From assembly GCF_009909615.1 (NCBI RefSeq), contig NZ_WWNE01000012.1, positions 186,001-250,000 on the forward strand: 64,000 nucleotides of DNA, written 5' to 3'. Source of the DNA: Acidiluteibacter ferrifornacis (GTDB lineage: Bacteria; Bacteroidota; Bacteroidia; Flavobacteriales_E; Vicingaceae). A program made the translations under genes and the position numbers. The notes beneath the pieces are model-generated. The model saw only the letters and a list, made by a program, of their open reading frames with translations. It searched no databases and had not been told where the DNA came from. Below are positions 34,132 through 43,147 of the stretch, piece after piece; within the stretch, counting starts at the first letter, position 1; each line of letters begins with the position of its first letter.

Positions 34132-36260
34132 TTATCAATATTTTTGTAGCGTAAACGGATGGAATTTCCAATCACAATCACATCAGAGAAAGCCATAGAT
34201 AGGGCTGCTACCATTGGATTTAAAAATCCCATAGCTGCAATTGGAATGGCAACCACATTATAGGCAAAAGCCCAAAATAAATTCTGCTTAATAGTTAAAT
34301 AGGTGTGTTGACTTATATTGTAGGCATCCCAAGCCGATTTTAGAGAAGACTTATTCAGCAATACGATCTCCGCAGAGTTAATGGCTACCTGAGTAGCAGA
34401 ACTTAAACTCACACCAATACTGGCTTTGGCTAGGGCAGGAGCATCATTGATTCCATCACCTACCATAACCGTAAATCCATCTTGATTTAATGCATCTATC
34501 TTAGCTAGTTTTTGTTCGGGTAGTTGCTCGCTTTCGTAGTTTTCTATGCCGCACTTTTCAGCCATCGCCCTTACTTTTTCTTCTTTGTCTCCACTTAAAA
34601 TGTAAGTTGAGATCTTTGCTTCTTCAAAGTTTGCGATTGTTTCTACGGTATGTTCTCTGATTTCGTCCTCTAAATCAATTCCGGCAACTATTATTTCATT
34701 TTCGATTAGATACAATGAATGAGAATTGACAGTTTCTTCTTTTAGCAGTTTATATGAACCTAAGGCAATTTGATTACCTTCTGAATCTTGTCCAAACATT
34801 CCCAATGCTTTTTCTTCTCTAATTCCCATTAATGGAGTCATTTTAACTTTGCCTTTCAGCTGTTTCAAAATGGATTTGGCTATAGGATGGGCAGAATACA
34901 TTTCTAAACTCAGTATGATGGATTGAACCTTCTCTTCTGAATAACGGTCGTCATAAAGCTGTATCTTATTGATGCTAAAATCTCCAGTAGTGATTGTTCC
35001 TGTTTTATCAAAAACTATGTGTTTTGCTTTGGCAAAGATTTCCAGACTCTGTCCACCTTTTATCAGGATTCCATTTCGTGCAGCTCGGCTGATTCCTACC
35101 ATTACGGCTGTTGGAGTGGCCAATCCCATCGCACAAGGGCAAGAAATTACCAATACCGCAATAGCATTCAAAATGGCAATTCTAAAATCTACACCGATGA
35201 CGAAATACCACACAACAAAGGTTAAAACTGAAATGCCAACAACAATTGGAACAAATATACCAGCTACTTTATCTCCTAATTTTTGAATGGAAGGTTTCTG
35301 ACTTTGGGCAGTTTTTACCAATTCTATAATTTGTGACAATACTGTTTGATGACCTACTTTTAAAGCTTGCATTTTAATGCTGCCGTCTAAAACTATTGTT
35401 CCTCCAATTACTTCATCGCCTGGATTCTTTTTAACAGATTCTGCTTCACCACTTATCATGGCTTCATCAATTTTAGCAGAGCCCTCTTTTATCTTTCCAT
35501 CGGTTGGAATTTTATCTCCGTTTCTGACCAATAAGGTATCACCAACTTTTATATCCTTAGCTTCTATTTCTTCGATAGTTTCTTCTCCATTCTTCAGGCA
35601 TACTTTATTGGCTTTTTCCACTTGAAGTGCGGTCAATTCTTGAATGGAAGAGGTGGTTTGCTTTACAGATCGGTGTTCTATTAAATTGCCTAAGAAAACT
35701 AAAGTAATAATGGTTGATGCCGTCTCAAAAAATAGAAAATTTGCTACTTCAGGTTCTCCCCAATGTAAGATCATTCCAGATAAAGAATACCCAAATGCTG
35801 CGGTAGCACCAATAAAAATAAGCACATCCATATTGGGTACTCCTGATTTTAGTGAGCCCCATCCACTTTTGCCAAAGTGATAAAAACCCAATGCAAAAAC
35901 TGGCAGACAGAGCAGCAATTGGACCATGGGGTTGTGAAGTGGTGCCCAACTAACGAACATATGAAGAAATAAAGGAATAGAGAAAAGCAAACTGATGTAA
36001 AACTTTTGTTCAATGGATAATTGTCGGCTGTGGCTAGAGGTTTGTCCATCCGACTTTATACCATATCCCAACGACTTTATGTCTGATTCAATAACATCTA
36101 TGGTTATGTCAGGTGAATTGGAAAAACGAACCTCTCCAGTAGCGAAATTGACATCCACATCTTTCAATCCTCTTTTTTCTAATCTTTTAGTTACGCCTAG
36201 TGCACAATTGGAACAGGTCATTCCTTCGACTAGAAGTAGATTTTTTTCGGATTTTTCCAT
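34128..36260 (-). CDS. copA: Heavy-metal P1B-type ATPase, copper exporter type
   Basis: The 710-residue membrane ATPase has one N-terminal HMA domain with GMTCSNCA (Cys16, Cys19), transmembrane CPC (374-376 in VISCPCAMGLATP), phosphorylation site Asp418 in DKTGT, TGE-type loop ISGEAE (269-274), and GDGINDAPALA near residue 617. The CPC motif and single HMA point to Cu(I) export from the cytoplasm. On the minus strand TAATTTTG sits 5 nt before the ATG (36265-36272), which would give a leaderless transcript if used. A CoA transferase gene overlaps its 3' end. Confidence 0.93.
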   Translation of the reverse strand: MEKSEKNLLLVEGMTCSNCALGVTKRLEKRGLKDVDVNFATGEVRFSNSPDITIDVIESDIKSLGYGIKSDGQTSSHSRQLSIEQKFYISLLFSIPLFLHMFVSWAPLHNPMVQLLLCLPVFALGFYHFGKSGWGSLKSGVPNMDVLIFIGATAAFGYSLSGMILHWGEPEVANFLFFETASTIITLVFLGNLIEHRSVKQTTSSIQELTALQVEKANKVCLKNGEETIEEIEAKDIKVGDTLLVRNGDKIPTDGKIKEGSAKIDEAMISGEAESVKKNPGDEVIGGTIVLDGSIKMQALKVGHQTVLSQIIELVKTAQSQKPSIQKLGDKVAGIFVPIVVGISVLTFVVWYFVIGVDFRIAILNAIAVLVISCPCAMGLATPTAVMVGISRAARNGILIKGGQSLEIFAKAKHIVFDKTGTITTGDFSINKIQLYDDRYSEEKVQSIILSLEMYSAHPIAKSILKQLKGKVKMTPLMGIREEKALGMFGQDSEGNQIALGSYKLLKEETVNSHSLYLIENEIIVAGIDLEDEIREHTVETIANFEEAKISTYILSGDKEEKVRAMAEKCGIENYESEQLPEQKLAKIDALNQDGFTVMVGDGINDAPALAKASIGVSLSSATQVAINSAEIVLLNKSSLKSAWDAYNISQHTYLTIKQNLFWAFAYNVVAIPIAAMGFLNPMVAALSMAFSDVIVIGNSIRLRYKNIDK

Positions 36261-36394
36261 AAATCAAAATTACTTAATCATTCGTTAGACTTGCTGAAAG
36301 AGGGGTGTTAAACTTAAAGCGGTAGTACTTTCTTTTTAGGCTAAAAAAAATGATGTTTTTTTTTAATAAAAGTGAGTAGTAAAATAAAAAGTTT

Positions 36395-36402
36395 TATATT
36401 TG
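36395..36402 (+). promoter_or_regulatory. Putative -7 element for tRNA-His
   Basis: TATATTTG is an exact TAnnTTTG match about 50 nt upstream of the tRNA. No -33 TTG is found at normal spacing. Confidence 0.45.
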
Positions 36403-36452
36403 CCACCCGTTAGGAAAAATGAAAATATTTATTTGACTAACGAAAGAAATAC

Positions 36453-36527
36453 GGTGGTTGTAGCTCAGCTGGTTAGAGCATCGGTTTGTGGTGCCGAGGG
36501 TCGTGGGTTCGAATCCCATCTTCCACC
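36453..36527 (+). tRNA. tRNA-His (anticodon GTG)
   Basis: The cloverleaf reads clearly: D arm GCTC...GAGC, anticodon arm TCGGT-TTGTGGT-GCCGA with anticodon GTG, and T arm GTGGG-TTCGAAT-CCCAT. G at 36453 can serve as the G-1 identity base opposite C73 (36527). The acceptor stem GTGGTTG / CTTCCAC has two adjacent T-T mismatches (positions 5-68 and 6-67). CCA is not encoded, so tRNA nucleotidyltransferase must add it after RNase Z cutting. It is followed by a strong terminator and stands alone. Confidence 0.95.
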
Positions 36528-36536
36528 CACTAATTT

Positions 36537-36565
36537 AAAGGTTAGGTTTTTACCTAACCTTTTTT
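36537..36565 (+). terminator. Intrinsic terminator of tRNA-His
   Basis: AAAGGTTAGGT, loop TTTT, ACCTAACCTTT forms an 11-bp perfect stem followed by a T-run, 9 nt after the tRNA. Confidence 0.92.
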
Positions 36566-36726
36566 CGTTGTTCTAATTTTTTGATACAGTTTAAGATATT
36601 AAATGTTTTTAGCTTAACTCTAATAGTTTTCTCCTCAAGATAAGTCGTATTAATAAAAACATCTTTGGCAGTGTTTTATACGAATTTACTCATTAAATAC
36701 TCCTGAAGATATATTTTTAAATCTTA

Positions 36727-37269
36727 TCAAAAATTTAGATACAATTGATGATTTGGATTGCTGTGAGTCGACGATATTTTAAAAGAATATTCTCCAATTT
36801 TTCTAAAGCCGATTTTTTTGTAAAATTCCAAGGCTTTTGAATTTTCTACCCATACATTTAGCCAAATTCCATCTTGACGACATTTCTTACATAACTCTAG
36901 GTTAAAATTAAAAAGTTGGTATCCGTAGGATAAACCATGATAGTCTTTTAGAACATATAGCCTCTCTAGTTTGGCAATATTTATGGAATCCACTGAATTG
37001 TGTGGGATATTTATGCAAATTTTTGAAAATCCAATAGCCTTGTGACCTATAAATAGTAAATAGTAGTTATTGTTCGCCTCTTCAAGTTCTTTCTCTATTT
37101 GCTCAATGGTATAGTTGTTTTTAATGTATTCAGCAATGTCCACCTTAGGTGCGCTATGCCCATGAGATTCAGTGAAGGTTATTTTTGCTAGACGCATTAA
37201 TATGGAAGAATCAATGCAGGTGGCTTTTCGAATGAACAAATCAGGAACGGAATGTTGAAGTATTGCCAT
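36727..37269 (-). CDS. GNAT-family N-acetyltransferase
   Basis: The 180-residue protein shows the GNAT fold: the N-terminal FIRKATCIDSSILMRLAKITF, then KLERLYVLKDYHGLSYGYQLF around residues 118-138 (acetyl-CoA binding region, with a degenerate Q/RxxGxG/A loop), and NSKALEFYKKIGFRKIGEYSF near 154. The substrate is unknown. The acetyl-CoA loop reads HGLSYG rather than the usual RGxGxG, but function is likely kept. It is monocistronic and lies between tRNA-His and the GH3 gene, which it diverges from. Confidence 0.88.
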   Translation of the reverse strand: MAILQHSVPDLFIRKATCIDSSILMRLAKITFTESHGHSAPKVDIAEYIKNNYTIEQIEKELEEANNNYYLLFIGHKAIGFSKICINIPHNSVDSINIAKLERLYVLKDYHGLSYGYQLFNFNLELCKKCRQDGIWLNVWVENSKALEFYKKIGFRKIGEYSFKISSTHSNPNHQLYLNF

Positions 37270-37580
37270 CTGAACTTAACCGATTAACTAATAAAGAATT
37301 ATTATTCTCTTTTTTTTAGTTTAAAAGTAAACAATAATTGAAATGACATACAATTGCTTTAATTGTTAAGCTCACAATTCCCAAAGAAAGTTAAAATAGA
37401 ATAACATTTTACTTTGTGATGTCCATTCTTTATTTTTTGGTTTGGGATTTGTACAAAATGAGTTGATTTAATAAACGTTCAACTGTTTAAAAGTATTGCT
37501 AATGCTTAGTCCCTCGGGCAGCATAATCTTTAATTTAGAGGTTCGTTATATTAGAATACGATCACTATAAAATCCATTTT
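37270..37580. other. Intergenic region between GNAT and GH3 genes
   Basis: This 311-nt divergent region is AT-rich. It contains the inverted repeat ACAATT-GCTTT-AATTGT at 37350-37366, a possible operator, with another AATTG at 37336-37340. I find no exact consensus promoter and no coding frame of note. Confidence 0.4.
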
Positions 37581-40571
37581 ATGCGGCTTACAATCTTGCC
37601 AATTTTCCTTTTTTCATTGTTACTGTTGAGCTCTTTTCATTTACCAACCAAGGAATCAGAAATAGCTGAACCTAAAAGGATTCCTTATTTAAAAGGGAAT
37701 CATGTTTGGGCTGACTCGATACTTAATTCAATGAGTTTAGATGAGAAAATTGGTCAATTATTCAATGTAGCGGCCTACACCAATGAGAAAATGAACAAAA
37801 AGGAAGTTGAGCAGTTGATTCAACAGTATCACATTGGTGGGTTGACCTTTTTTCAGGGTTCAATTTTTAAACAAGCAGAACTTACTAATTATTATCAATC
37901 CATATCAAAGGTGCCATTAATGGTTGCAATGGATGCAGAGTGGGGAATGGCTATGCGTATTGACAGTGTGATGAAATACCCGTGGCAAATGACATTGGGA
38001 GCTATAGAAGATGAAGAGTTGATTTATAAAATGGGAAAAGACATTGCTCAACAAATGCGACGAATTGGAGTGAATGTGAGTTTTTCGCCTGTTGTAGATG
38101 TCAATAATAACCCCAATAATCCAATAATTAATGCTAGATCTTTTGGAGAGAATAAAGAAAATGTAGCTCGCAAGGGAGTAGCATATATGCAAGGTTTACA
38201 AGATGGAAAAGTATTGGCATCTGCTAAGCATTTTCCAGGTCATGGAGATACAGATGCAGATTCGCACAAATCACTGCCTTTAATTGACAAAACGGCCAAG
38301 CAATTAGATTCTTTAGAATTATATCCTTTCAAACAGCTGATAAAAAAGGGAGTAGGAAGTGTAATGATTGCTCACCTAAATATTCCTGCGTACACCAAGG
38401 AATCGGCTTTACCCTCTTCATTAACGGCATCGGTCGTGACTGATTTACTAAGAAATGAGTTAAAATTTAAAGGATTGACCTTTACTGACGGCTTAAATAT
38501 GGCAGGAGCTGCTGCTAGATTATCTTCTCCACAAGTGGATGTAGAAGCGATTAAAGCAGGCAATGATATTTTGTTGCTGTCTAGAGACGTTGCTAAAGGA
38601 GTAGAAGCTATTAAACAAGCCTTGTTGGATAGTGTTTTAACGGTAGAAGCTATAGATGCTTCTGTATTGAAAATTCTTCGTGCTAAACATTGGATGGAAT
38701 TGGATCAATACGCTCCATCAAACCTTAATCAATTGTATGAAGACCTAAATACGCCAAAATTTAAGGCGTTGAACCATAAACTAACGGCAGCTTCAATTAC
38801 ACTTTTACGCAATGAAAACATCATTCCATTGTCTACCGGTACTCAGAGAATTGCGGTTTTATCCATCGGTTCAAAAGAAGTCACCACTTTTCAGAAGAGC
38901 ATTGCTAGCTATGCAGACGTTCAATTTTTCAACGCAGGAAATGATATTCCTGTTGGAGATCAGAAAGCGATGATGGATAGTTTGATGCCATATGATGTGA
39001 TTATTATTGGGATGCATAGAAGTGACAAACACCCTTGGGTGAAGTACGATGTTTCAGAGGACTTAAAAGGCTTTTTAAATGTATTGCGATTAAAGAAAAA
39101 AGTGATTTTGGACGTATTTATGAATCCATATTCAATGCGCAATAGCTTAGCAACTGAATATATGGATGCATTTTTAATTTCTTATCAAAACTCAGATGCA
39201 GCCCAACAAATCTCAGCAGAAATCATATTTGGAGCTCGCTCAGCAAAAGGAAAATTGCCAGTAGGGATCTCAAAAGCTTTTCCCGAGGGTTCAGGAATGA
39301 GTAACGAAACTTCTAACATTCTTTACAGGGAAATTCCTGAAGAGTTGGGTTTGTCTACAGAGTTGTTGAATCAAATCGATATTATCGCACAAGATGGAGT
39401 AAACAAAGGAGCATATCCTGGTTGTCAGGTTTTGGTAGCGAAGGATGGAAAAATTATTTACGACAAGCAGTTTGGTCATTCAACTTATGAGTCCAATCAA
39501 CCAATCCAATCAACCGACTTATATGATATTGCATCGGTAACAAAGATATCAGCGACATTGTTGGCGGTAATGGATTTAGTGTCGAAAGATCAACTGAGTT
39601 TAGACGACAACCTAGGAAAACACCTAGGAAGAATGGTAAAAAATACTGATTATGCTGATTTGAAATTAAGAGAGATTTTAGCACATCAAGCAGGATTGGC
39701 AGCATGGATACCATTTTACATAAAAACATTGAGCGGTGGAGAACCCAGGTCAGATCTTTACAGTAAGATTCAGACATCAGAGTTTTCTGTTAGAGTAGCA
39801 GATAGCCTTTATATTACGCCTACTTATGAAGATACTATCTTTTATAGAATTATTCATCGTGCAAAGGTAAACCCCAAAAAAGAATATCGATACAGCGATG
39901 TGGGATACTATTTCATGAAAGAAATTGTTGAACGAATCACCGATATGCCGATAGAAGACTATTTACAAGCTAATTTTTATGGTCCTTTGGGGATGAGTAG
40001 AACAACATTTAATCCATTGAACAAATTTAATAGAGCTGAAATTATTCCAACAGAAGATGACAGAACGTATAGAAGGCAATTGGTTTGGGGTGATGTTCAT
40101 GATCCAGGAGCTGCTATGCTAGGAGGAGTGGGAGGTCATGCTGGACTATTTTCTAATGCCAATGATCTGGCGAAGTTGATGCAGCTATATTTGAATAACG
40201 GGAACTATGGCGGAAATCAATATATCGATGCATCAGTGGTCAAAGAATTTACAAAATGTCAATTCTGTAAAGACGATGCTCCGAAGAATGGAAACGAGAA
40301 TAGAAGAGCTGCTGGATTTGATAAACCTGCTTTTCATGGAAATCCTGGACCAACTTGTGATTGCATTAGCTACGCAAGTTTTGGGCATTCTGGATTCACT
40401 GGCACCTACGCTTGGGCTGATCCCGATGCACAAATAGTTTACATATTTTTGTCAAATCGTGTATACCCTGATGCGAACAATAAAAAGCTTTTGCAGTTAA
40501 ATATTCGAACAGATATACAAGAACGAATTTATGATGCTATTAAGGCATCTAAAATGAAAATGATCAACTAA
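37581..40571 (+). CDS. GH3 beta-N-acetylglucosaminidase fused to a serine beta-lactamase-like domain
   Basis: The 996-residue protein has a signal peptide (MRLTILPIFLFSLLLLSSFH) and a GH3 domain (about residues 40-370) with the NagZ-type loop KHFPGHGDTDADSH (216-229) and nucleophile Asp303 in FTDGLNMAG. A GH3 C-terminal domain follows (about 400-565). Then comes a class C beta-lactamase/esterase-like domain (about 590-990) with Ser652-x-x-Lys655 in ASVTKI and Tyr771-Ser-Asp in RYSDVGYY. A combined role in trimming cell-wall muropeptides or peptidoglycan in the periplasm is inferred. The architecture is known in Bacteroidota. It is 11 nt upstream of bshA and is likely co-transcribed with it. 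Confidence 0.93.
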   Translation: MRLTILPIFLFSLLLLSSFHLPTKESEIAEPKRIPYLKGNHVWADSILNSMSLDEKIGQLFNVAAYTNEKMNKKEVEQLIQQYHIGGLTFFQGSIFKQAELTNYYQSISKVPLMVAMDAEWGMAMRIDSVMKYPWQMTLGAIEDEELIYKMGKDIAQQMRRIGVNVSFSPVVDVNNNPNNPIINARSFGENKENVARKGVAYMQGLQDGKVLASAKHFPGHGDTDADSHKSLPLIDKTAKQLDSLELYPFKQLIKKGVGSVMIAHLNIPAYTKESALPSSLTASVVTDLLRNELKFKGLTFTDGLNMAGAAARLSSPQVDVEAIKAGNDILLLSRDVAKGVEAIKQALLDSVLTVEAIDASVLKILRAKHWMELDQYAPSNLNQLYEDLNTPKFKALNHKLTAASITLLRNENIIPLSTGTQRIAVLSIGSKEVTTFQKSIASYADVQFFNAGNDIPVGDQKAMMDSLMPYDVIIIGMHRSDKHPWVKYDVSEDLKGFLNVLRLKKKVILDVFMNPYSMRNSLATEYMDAFLISYQNSDAAQQISAEIIFGARSAKGKLPVGISKAFPEGSGMSNETSNILYREIPEELGLSTELLNQIDIIAQDGVNKGAYPGCQVLVAKDGKIIYDKQFGHSTYESNQPIQSTDLYDIASVTKISATLLAVMDLVSKDQLSLDDNLGKHLGRMVKNTDYADLKLREILAHQAGLAAWIPFYIKTLSGGEPRSDLYSKIQTSEFSVRVADSLYITPTYEDTIFYRIIHRAKVNPKKEYRYSDVGYYFMKEIVERITDMPIEDYLQANFYGPLGMSRTTFNPLNKFNRAEIIPTEDDRTYRRQLVWGDVHDPGAAMLGGVGGHAGLFSNANDLAKLMQLYLNNGNYGGNQYIDASVVKEFTKCQFCKDDAPKNGNENRRAAGFDKPAFHGNPGPTCDCISYASFGHSGFTGTYAWADPDAQIVYIFLSNRVYPDANNKKLLQLNIRTDIQERIYDAIKASKMKMIN

Positions 40572-40582
40572 TTGATAGAAAT

Positions 40583-41719
40583 ATGAACATCGGAATAGTG
40601 CTTTACCCTACTTATGGAGGAAGCGGAGTAGTTGGAACAGAGTTAGGAAAGGCCTTGGCCGACAAAGGACATAAAATCCATTTTATCACCTATAGACAGC
40701 CAGTAAAACTAGAAGAGTTTACGGCGAATATCTCTTATCACGAAGTACGAGTTTCCGATTATCCCTTGTTTGACTATCCACCTTACGAACTGGTATTGGC
40801 CAGTAAGCTGGTGGATGTGGTGAAGTATGAAAAGTTGGATTTATTGCACGTTCATTATGCTATTCCGCATGCTTCAGCAGCTTATATGGCTCAACAAATT
40901 TTGAAAACGGAAGGAATAGAAATTCCTTTTATCACCACCTTACATGGGACTGATATTACTTTAGTGGGAAAGGATGCCTCATTTGAGCCAGTCATTACTT
41001 TTGCCATCAATCAATCCAACGGAGTGACTGCGGTTTCCGAAAGTTTGAAAAGGGAAACCTATGAGCATTTTAAAATCCAAAATGGGATAGATGTTATTCC
41101 CAATTTTATTTGCATTAAGCAATATGAGGAGGTAAAAATAGACCATCGGTTGAGAGAATCTATTGCACCAAATGGCGAACGTATCATTATACACATTTCC
41201 AACTTTAGAAAAGTAAAGCGAGTGACGGATGTGGTGAAAGTGTTTGCACAAATAAGAGCAAAAATGCCAGCTAAATTAGTAATGGTAGGTGATGGCCCAG
41301 AACGGAATAAAATTGAGCAAATGTGTCGAACACTGGGCTTGTGTGGCGATTTGCAAATGATGGGTAAAGTGAACGATACCATTCGAGTGCTTTCTGTTGC
41401 CGATTTGTTTATTTTGCCTTCTGAATCAGAAAGTTTTGGGTTGGCTGCTTTAGAAGCAATGGCAGCCAAAACACCGGTCATTTCTACCAATACTGGTGGA
41501 ATTCCTGAAGTGAATATTGATGATGTAACTGGCTACATGAGTAATATAGGCGATGTAGATGACATGTCAGCCAACGCTTTGAAGATTTTAAAAGACGACG
41601 AAACGCTGAATCGTTTTAAAAAGGATGCTTTTGAGCAAGCCAAGCGTTTTGATCTGGGGAAAATCTTACCGCAGTATGAAGCACTTTATGAAAGAGTGTT
41701 GCACAGGCATTTGTTGTAG
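40583..41719 (+). CDS. bshA: BshA, N-acetyl-alpha-D-glucosaminyl L-malate synthase
   Basis: The 378-residue GT4 glycosyltransferase starts MNIGIVLYPTYGGSGVVGTE, the BshA signature with the glycine-rich loop. It has LLHVHYAIPHASAAYMA near residue 92, TTLHGTDITLVG near 118, and the donor-site motif SESFGLAALEAMAAKTPVIS near 280. It transfers GlcNAc from UDP-GlcNAc to L-malate, the first step of bacillithiol synthesis in the cytoplasm. bshB and bshC are not in this window. It follows the GH3/beta-lactamase gene closely. Confidence 0.93.
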   Translation: MNIGIVLYPTYGGSGVVGTELGKALADKGHKIHFITYRQPVKLEEFTANISYHEVRVSDYPLFDYPPYELVLASKLVDVVKYEKLDLLHVHYAIPHASAAYMAQQILKTEGIEIPFITTLHGTDITLVGKDASFEPVITFAINQSNGVTAVSESLKRETYEHFKIQNGIDVIPNFICIKQYEEVKIDHRLRESIAPNGERIIIHISNFRKVKRVTDVVKVFAQIRAKMPAKLVMVGDGPERNKIEQMCRTLGLCGDLQMMGKVNDTIRVLSVADLFILPSESESFGLAALEAMAAKTPVISTNTGGIPEVNIDDVTGYMSNIGDVDDMSANALKILKDDETLNRFKKDAFEQAKRFDLGKILPQYEALYERVLHRHLL

Positions 41720-41766
41720 AGAATACACTTCATTCCACTATTGTTATGTTTTTGTAGATTGGTTCT

Positions 41767-42624
41767 CTATTCCTCAACCACAATCTCTTTATCATTTCGG
41801 CACCATTCACTCCATGAACCCACGTATAATTTAGGAATTTCCAACCCTGCATAATCCATCGCTAAGATAGTGTGACAAGCGGTTACGCCTGAACCACAAT
41901 GAATGATAGTTCGATCAGCATTCTTATTCTGAAGAATAGATTGATAGAGCTTTCTTATATCTTCAGGTGAGCGGAACAATCCATTTTCGTCTAAATTTTT
42001 GGCCAAAGGAACATTAATCGCTCCTGGAATGTGACCTGCAACTGGATCTATTGGTTCTGATTCTCCATTATATCGGTACGATTCTCTGACATCAATTACT
42101 GCAAAGTCTGCTTTCTCAGAGTGGGCTTCTACTTCGTCGATTGTTGCCATTGGAAGCAGCCATCTGTCAGCGGTATAAGGTTCTGTTTTATTTGGGGTTA
42201 CCTCCTTATCGTTTGCCGGAAATCCATTTTTAATCGCCGTTTGAAAACCACCATTGACAACCTGAACTTTTTCATGTCCAATAGATCGGAGCATCCACCA
42301 GAATCGTGCTGCAGCATTCATTCCATTGGTGTCGTCGTAAACAACCACATGACTTTCTTCAGAAATACCTAGTTCAGCTAGTGTTTTCGCAAATTGATTG
42401 ATCGGAGGTAAGGGATGTCTACCGCCATTTGCAGCATCTTTAATGTGGGACAATTGAAGGTTTAAATCAACGTGTTTTGCTCCATTCAAATGTTTTTCAG
42501 CATAGTCTGATTTAGCATTTTTTCCGCTTCTAGCGTCAACTAAGACCAGATTTTTATTAGTACGTATTTCCATTAATTCATCAGAATTGATGATGGGAGA
42601 GATGGGATTAATTTGATGACTCAT
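41767..42624 (-). CDS. Sulfurtransferase, tandem rhodanese (3-mercaptopyruvate type)
   Basis: The 285-residue protein has two rhodanese domains (about residues 10-135 and 155-285). The catalytic one is the second, with Cys243 in IIHCGSGVTACH. The CGSGVTA loop is that of 3-mercaptopyruvate sulfurtransferases rather than of thiosulfate:cyanide enzymes (usually CRKGVT). The first domain has no Cys in its loop, as is normal for the family. The enzyme moves sulfane sulfur to thiols or cyanide. It is followed on the same strand by no close gene, and the GNAT gene lies 17 nt upstream, so the two are probably one transcript. Confidence 0.92.
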   Translation of the reverse strand: MSHQINPISPIINSDELMEIRTNKNLVLVDARSGKNAKSDYAEKHLNGAKHVDLNLQLSHIKDAANGGRHPLPPINQFAKTLAELGISEESHVVVYDDTNGMNAAARFWWMLRSIGHEKVQVVNGGFQTAIKNGFPANDKEVTPNKTEPYTADRWLLPMATIDEVEAHSEKADFAVIDVRESYRYNGESEPIDPVAGHIPGAINVPLAKNLDENGLFRSPEDIRKLYQSILQNKNADRTIIHCGSGVTACHTILAMDYAGLEIPKLYVGSWSEWCRNDKEIVVEE

Positions 42625-42641
42625 TTCAATTGTTATTTTCT

Positions 42642-43061
42642 TTATTCACAATGTTCTTTAATTTGTTTTTCATCCTTCGGTAAAAGGTACGCCGATTTTT
42701 GGTTCAGCCATCCTATTTTTTCATAAAATCCTGCTTTGCCTGGTGTTGCTGTTAAAGTGATGAAATTGTACCCAACCAGCTGCTTGGTAATGGTATCGAC
42801 AATTCGTTTACCAATTCCTTGACCTTGAAAGTCGGGGTGAATGGCGATGTCAACCAAGTTTGCATAATATTTACCATCGTCTACTGTTCGTCCAAAACCA
42901 ATAATTTCATTTTTTTCTCTGACGATACAGATGTAAGAACTGGTCAGAAAGGATGCTTTAATGTCTTCTGGTGTTCGTACACCCCAATTGATTAATAAGA
43001 AGATTTCCGAGATTCGTTCCCATTGAATCTGGTCACGGTTTGGATTGATTTCGATTGTCAT
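42642..43061 (-). CDS. GNAT-family N-acetyltransferase
   Basis: The 139-residue protein has VDIAIHPDFQGQGIGKRIVD (about 91-110) carrying the acetyl-CoA loop QGQGIG, and a C-terminal FYEKIGWLNQKSAYLL (about 113-128). The substrate is unknown. It is 17 nt upstream of the sulfurtransferase. A near-perfect palindrome lies 44-63 nt upstream of its start codon and may serve as an operator for it or for the opposite-strand RNA candidate. Confidence 0.9.
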   Translation of the reverse strand: MTIEINPNRDQIQWERISEIFLLINWGVRTPEDIKASFLTSSYICIVREKNEIIGFGRTVDDGKYYANLVDIAIHPDFQGQGIGKRIVDTITKQLVGYNFITLTATPGKAGFYEKIGWLNQKSAYLLPKDEKQIKEHCE

Positions 43062-43104
43062 TTTAGCCGTTTTGTTTAAGTCATCAAATTAATTCACTAT
43101 TGTC

Positions 43105-43124
43105 CGATTAAAAATTTTGAATCG
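43105..43124. promoter_or_regulatory. 20-nt near-perfect palindrome, putative operator
   Basis: CGATTAAAAATTTTGAATCG is symmetric in all but one pair (A opposite G). It overlaps the putative -33 element (TTG 43117-43119) of the hairpin RNA candidate and lies upstream of the GNAT gene on the other strand, so a dimeric regulator could control either. Confidence 0.4.
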
Positions 43125-43143
43125 AAAACGAATGCTAATTTTA
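43117..43143 (+). promoter_or_regulatory. Putative promoter of the hairpin RNA candidate
   Basis: TTG (43117-43119), 16 nt, TAATTTTA (43136-43143) resembles TTG-N17-19-TAnnTTTG with A in the last place. The predicted start (about 43148-43150) coincides with the first base of the long hairpin. Confidence 0.35.
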
Positions 43144-43147
43144 TGTT

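Noticed and set aside
34969-36288. Several plus-strand frames opposite copA
   Set aside because: They are shadows of the ATPase gene in other frames, with no independent start context or domain.
36453-36565. tRNA-linked integration site (attachment site for a genomic island)
   Set aside because: No integrase, no repeated 3' tRNA end downstream, and flanking genes are ordinary.
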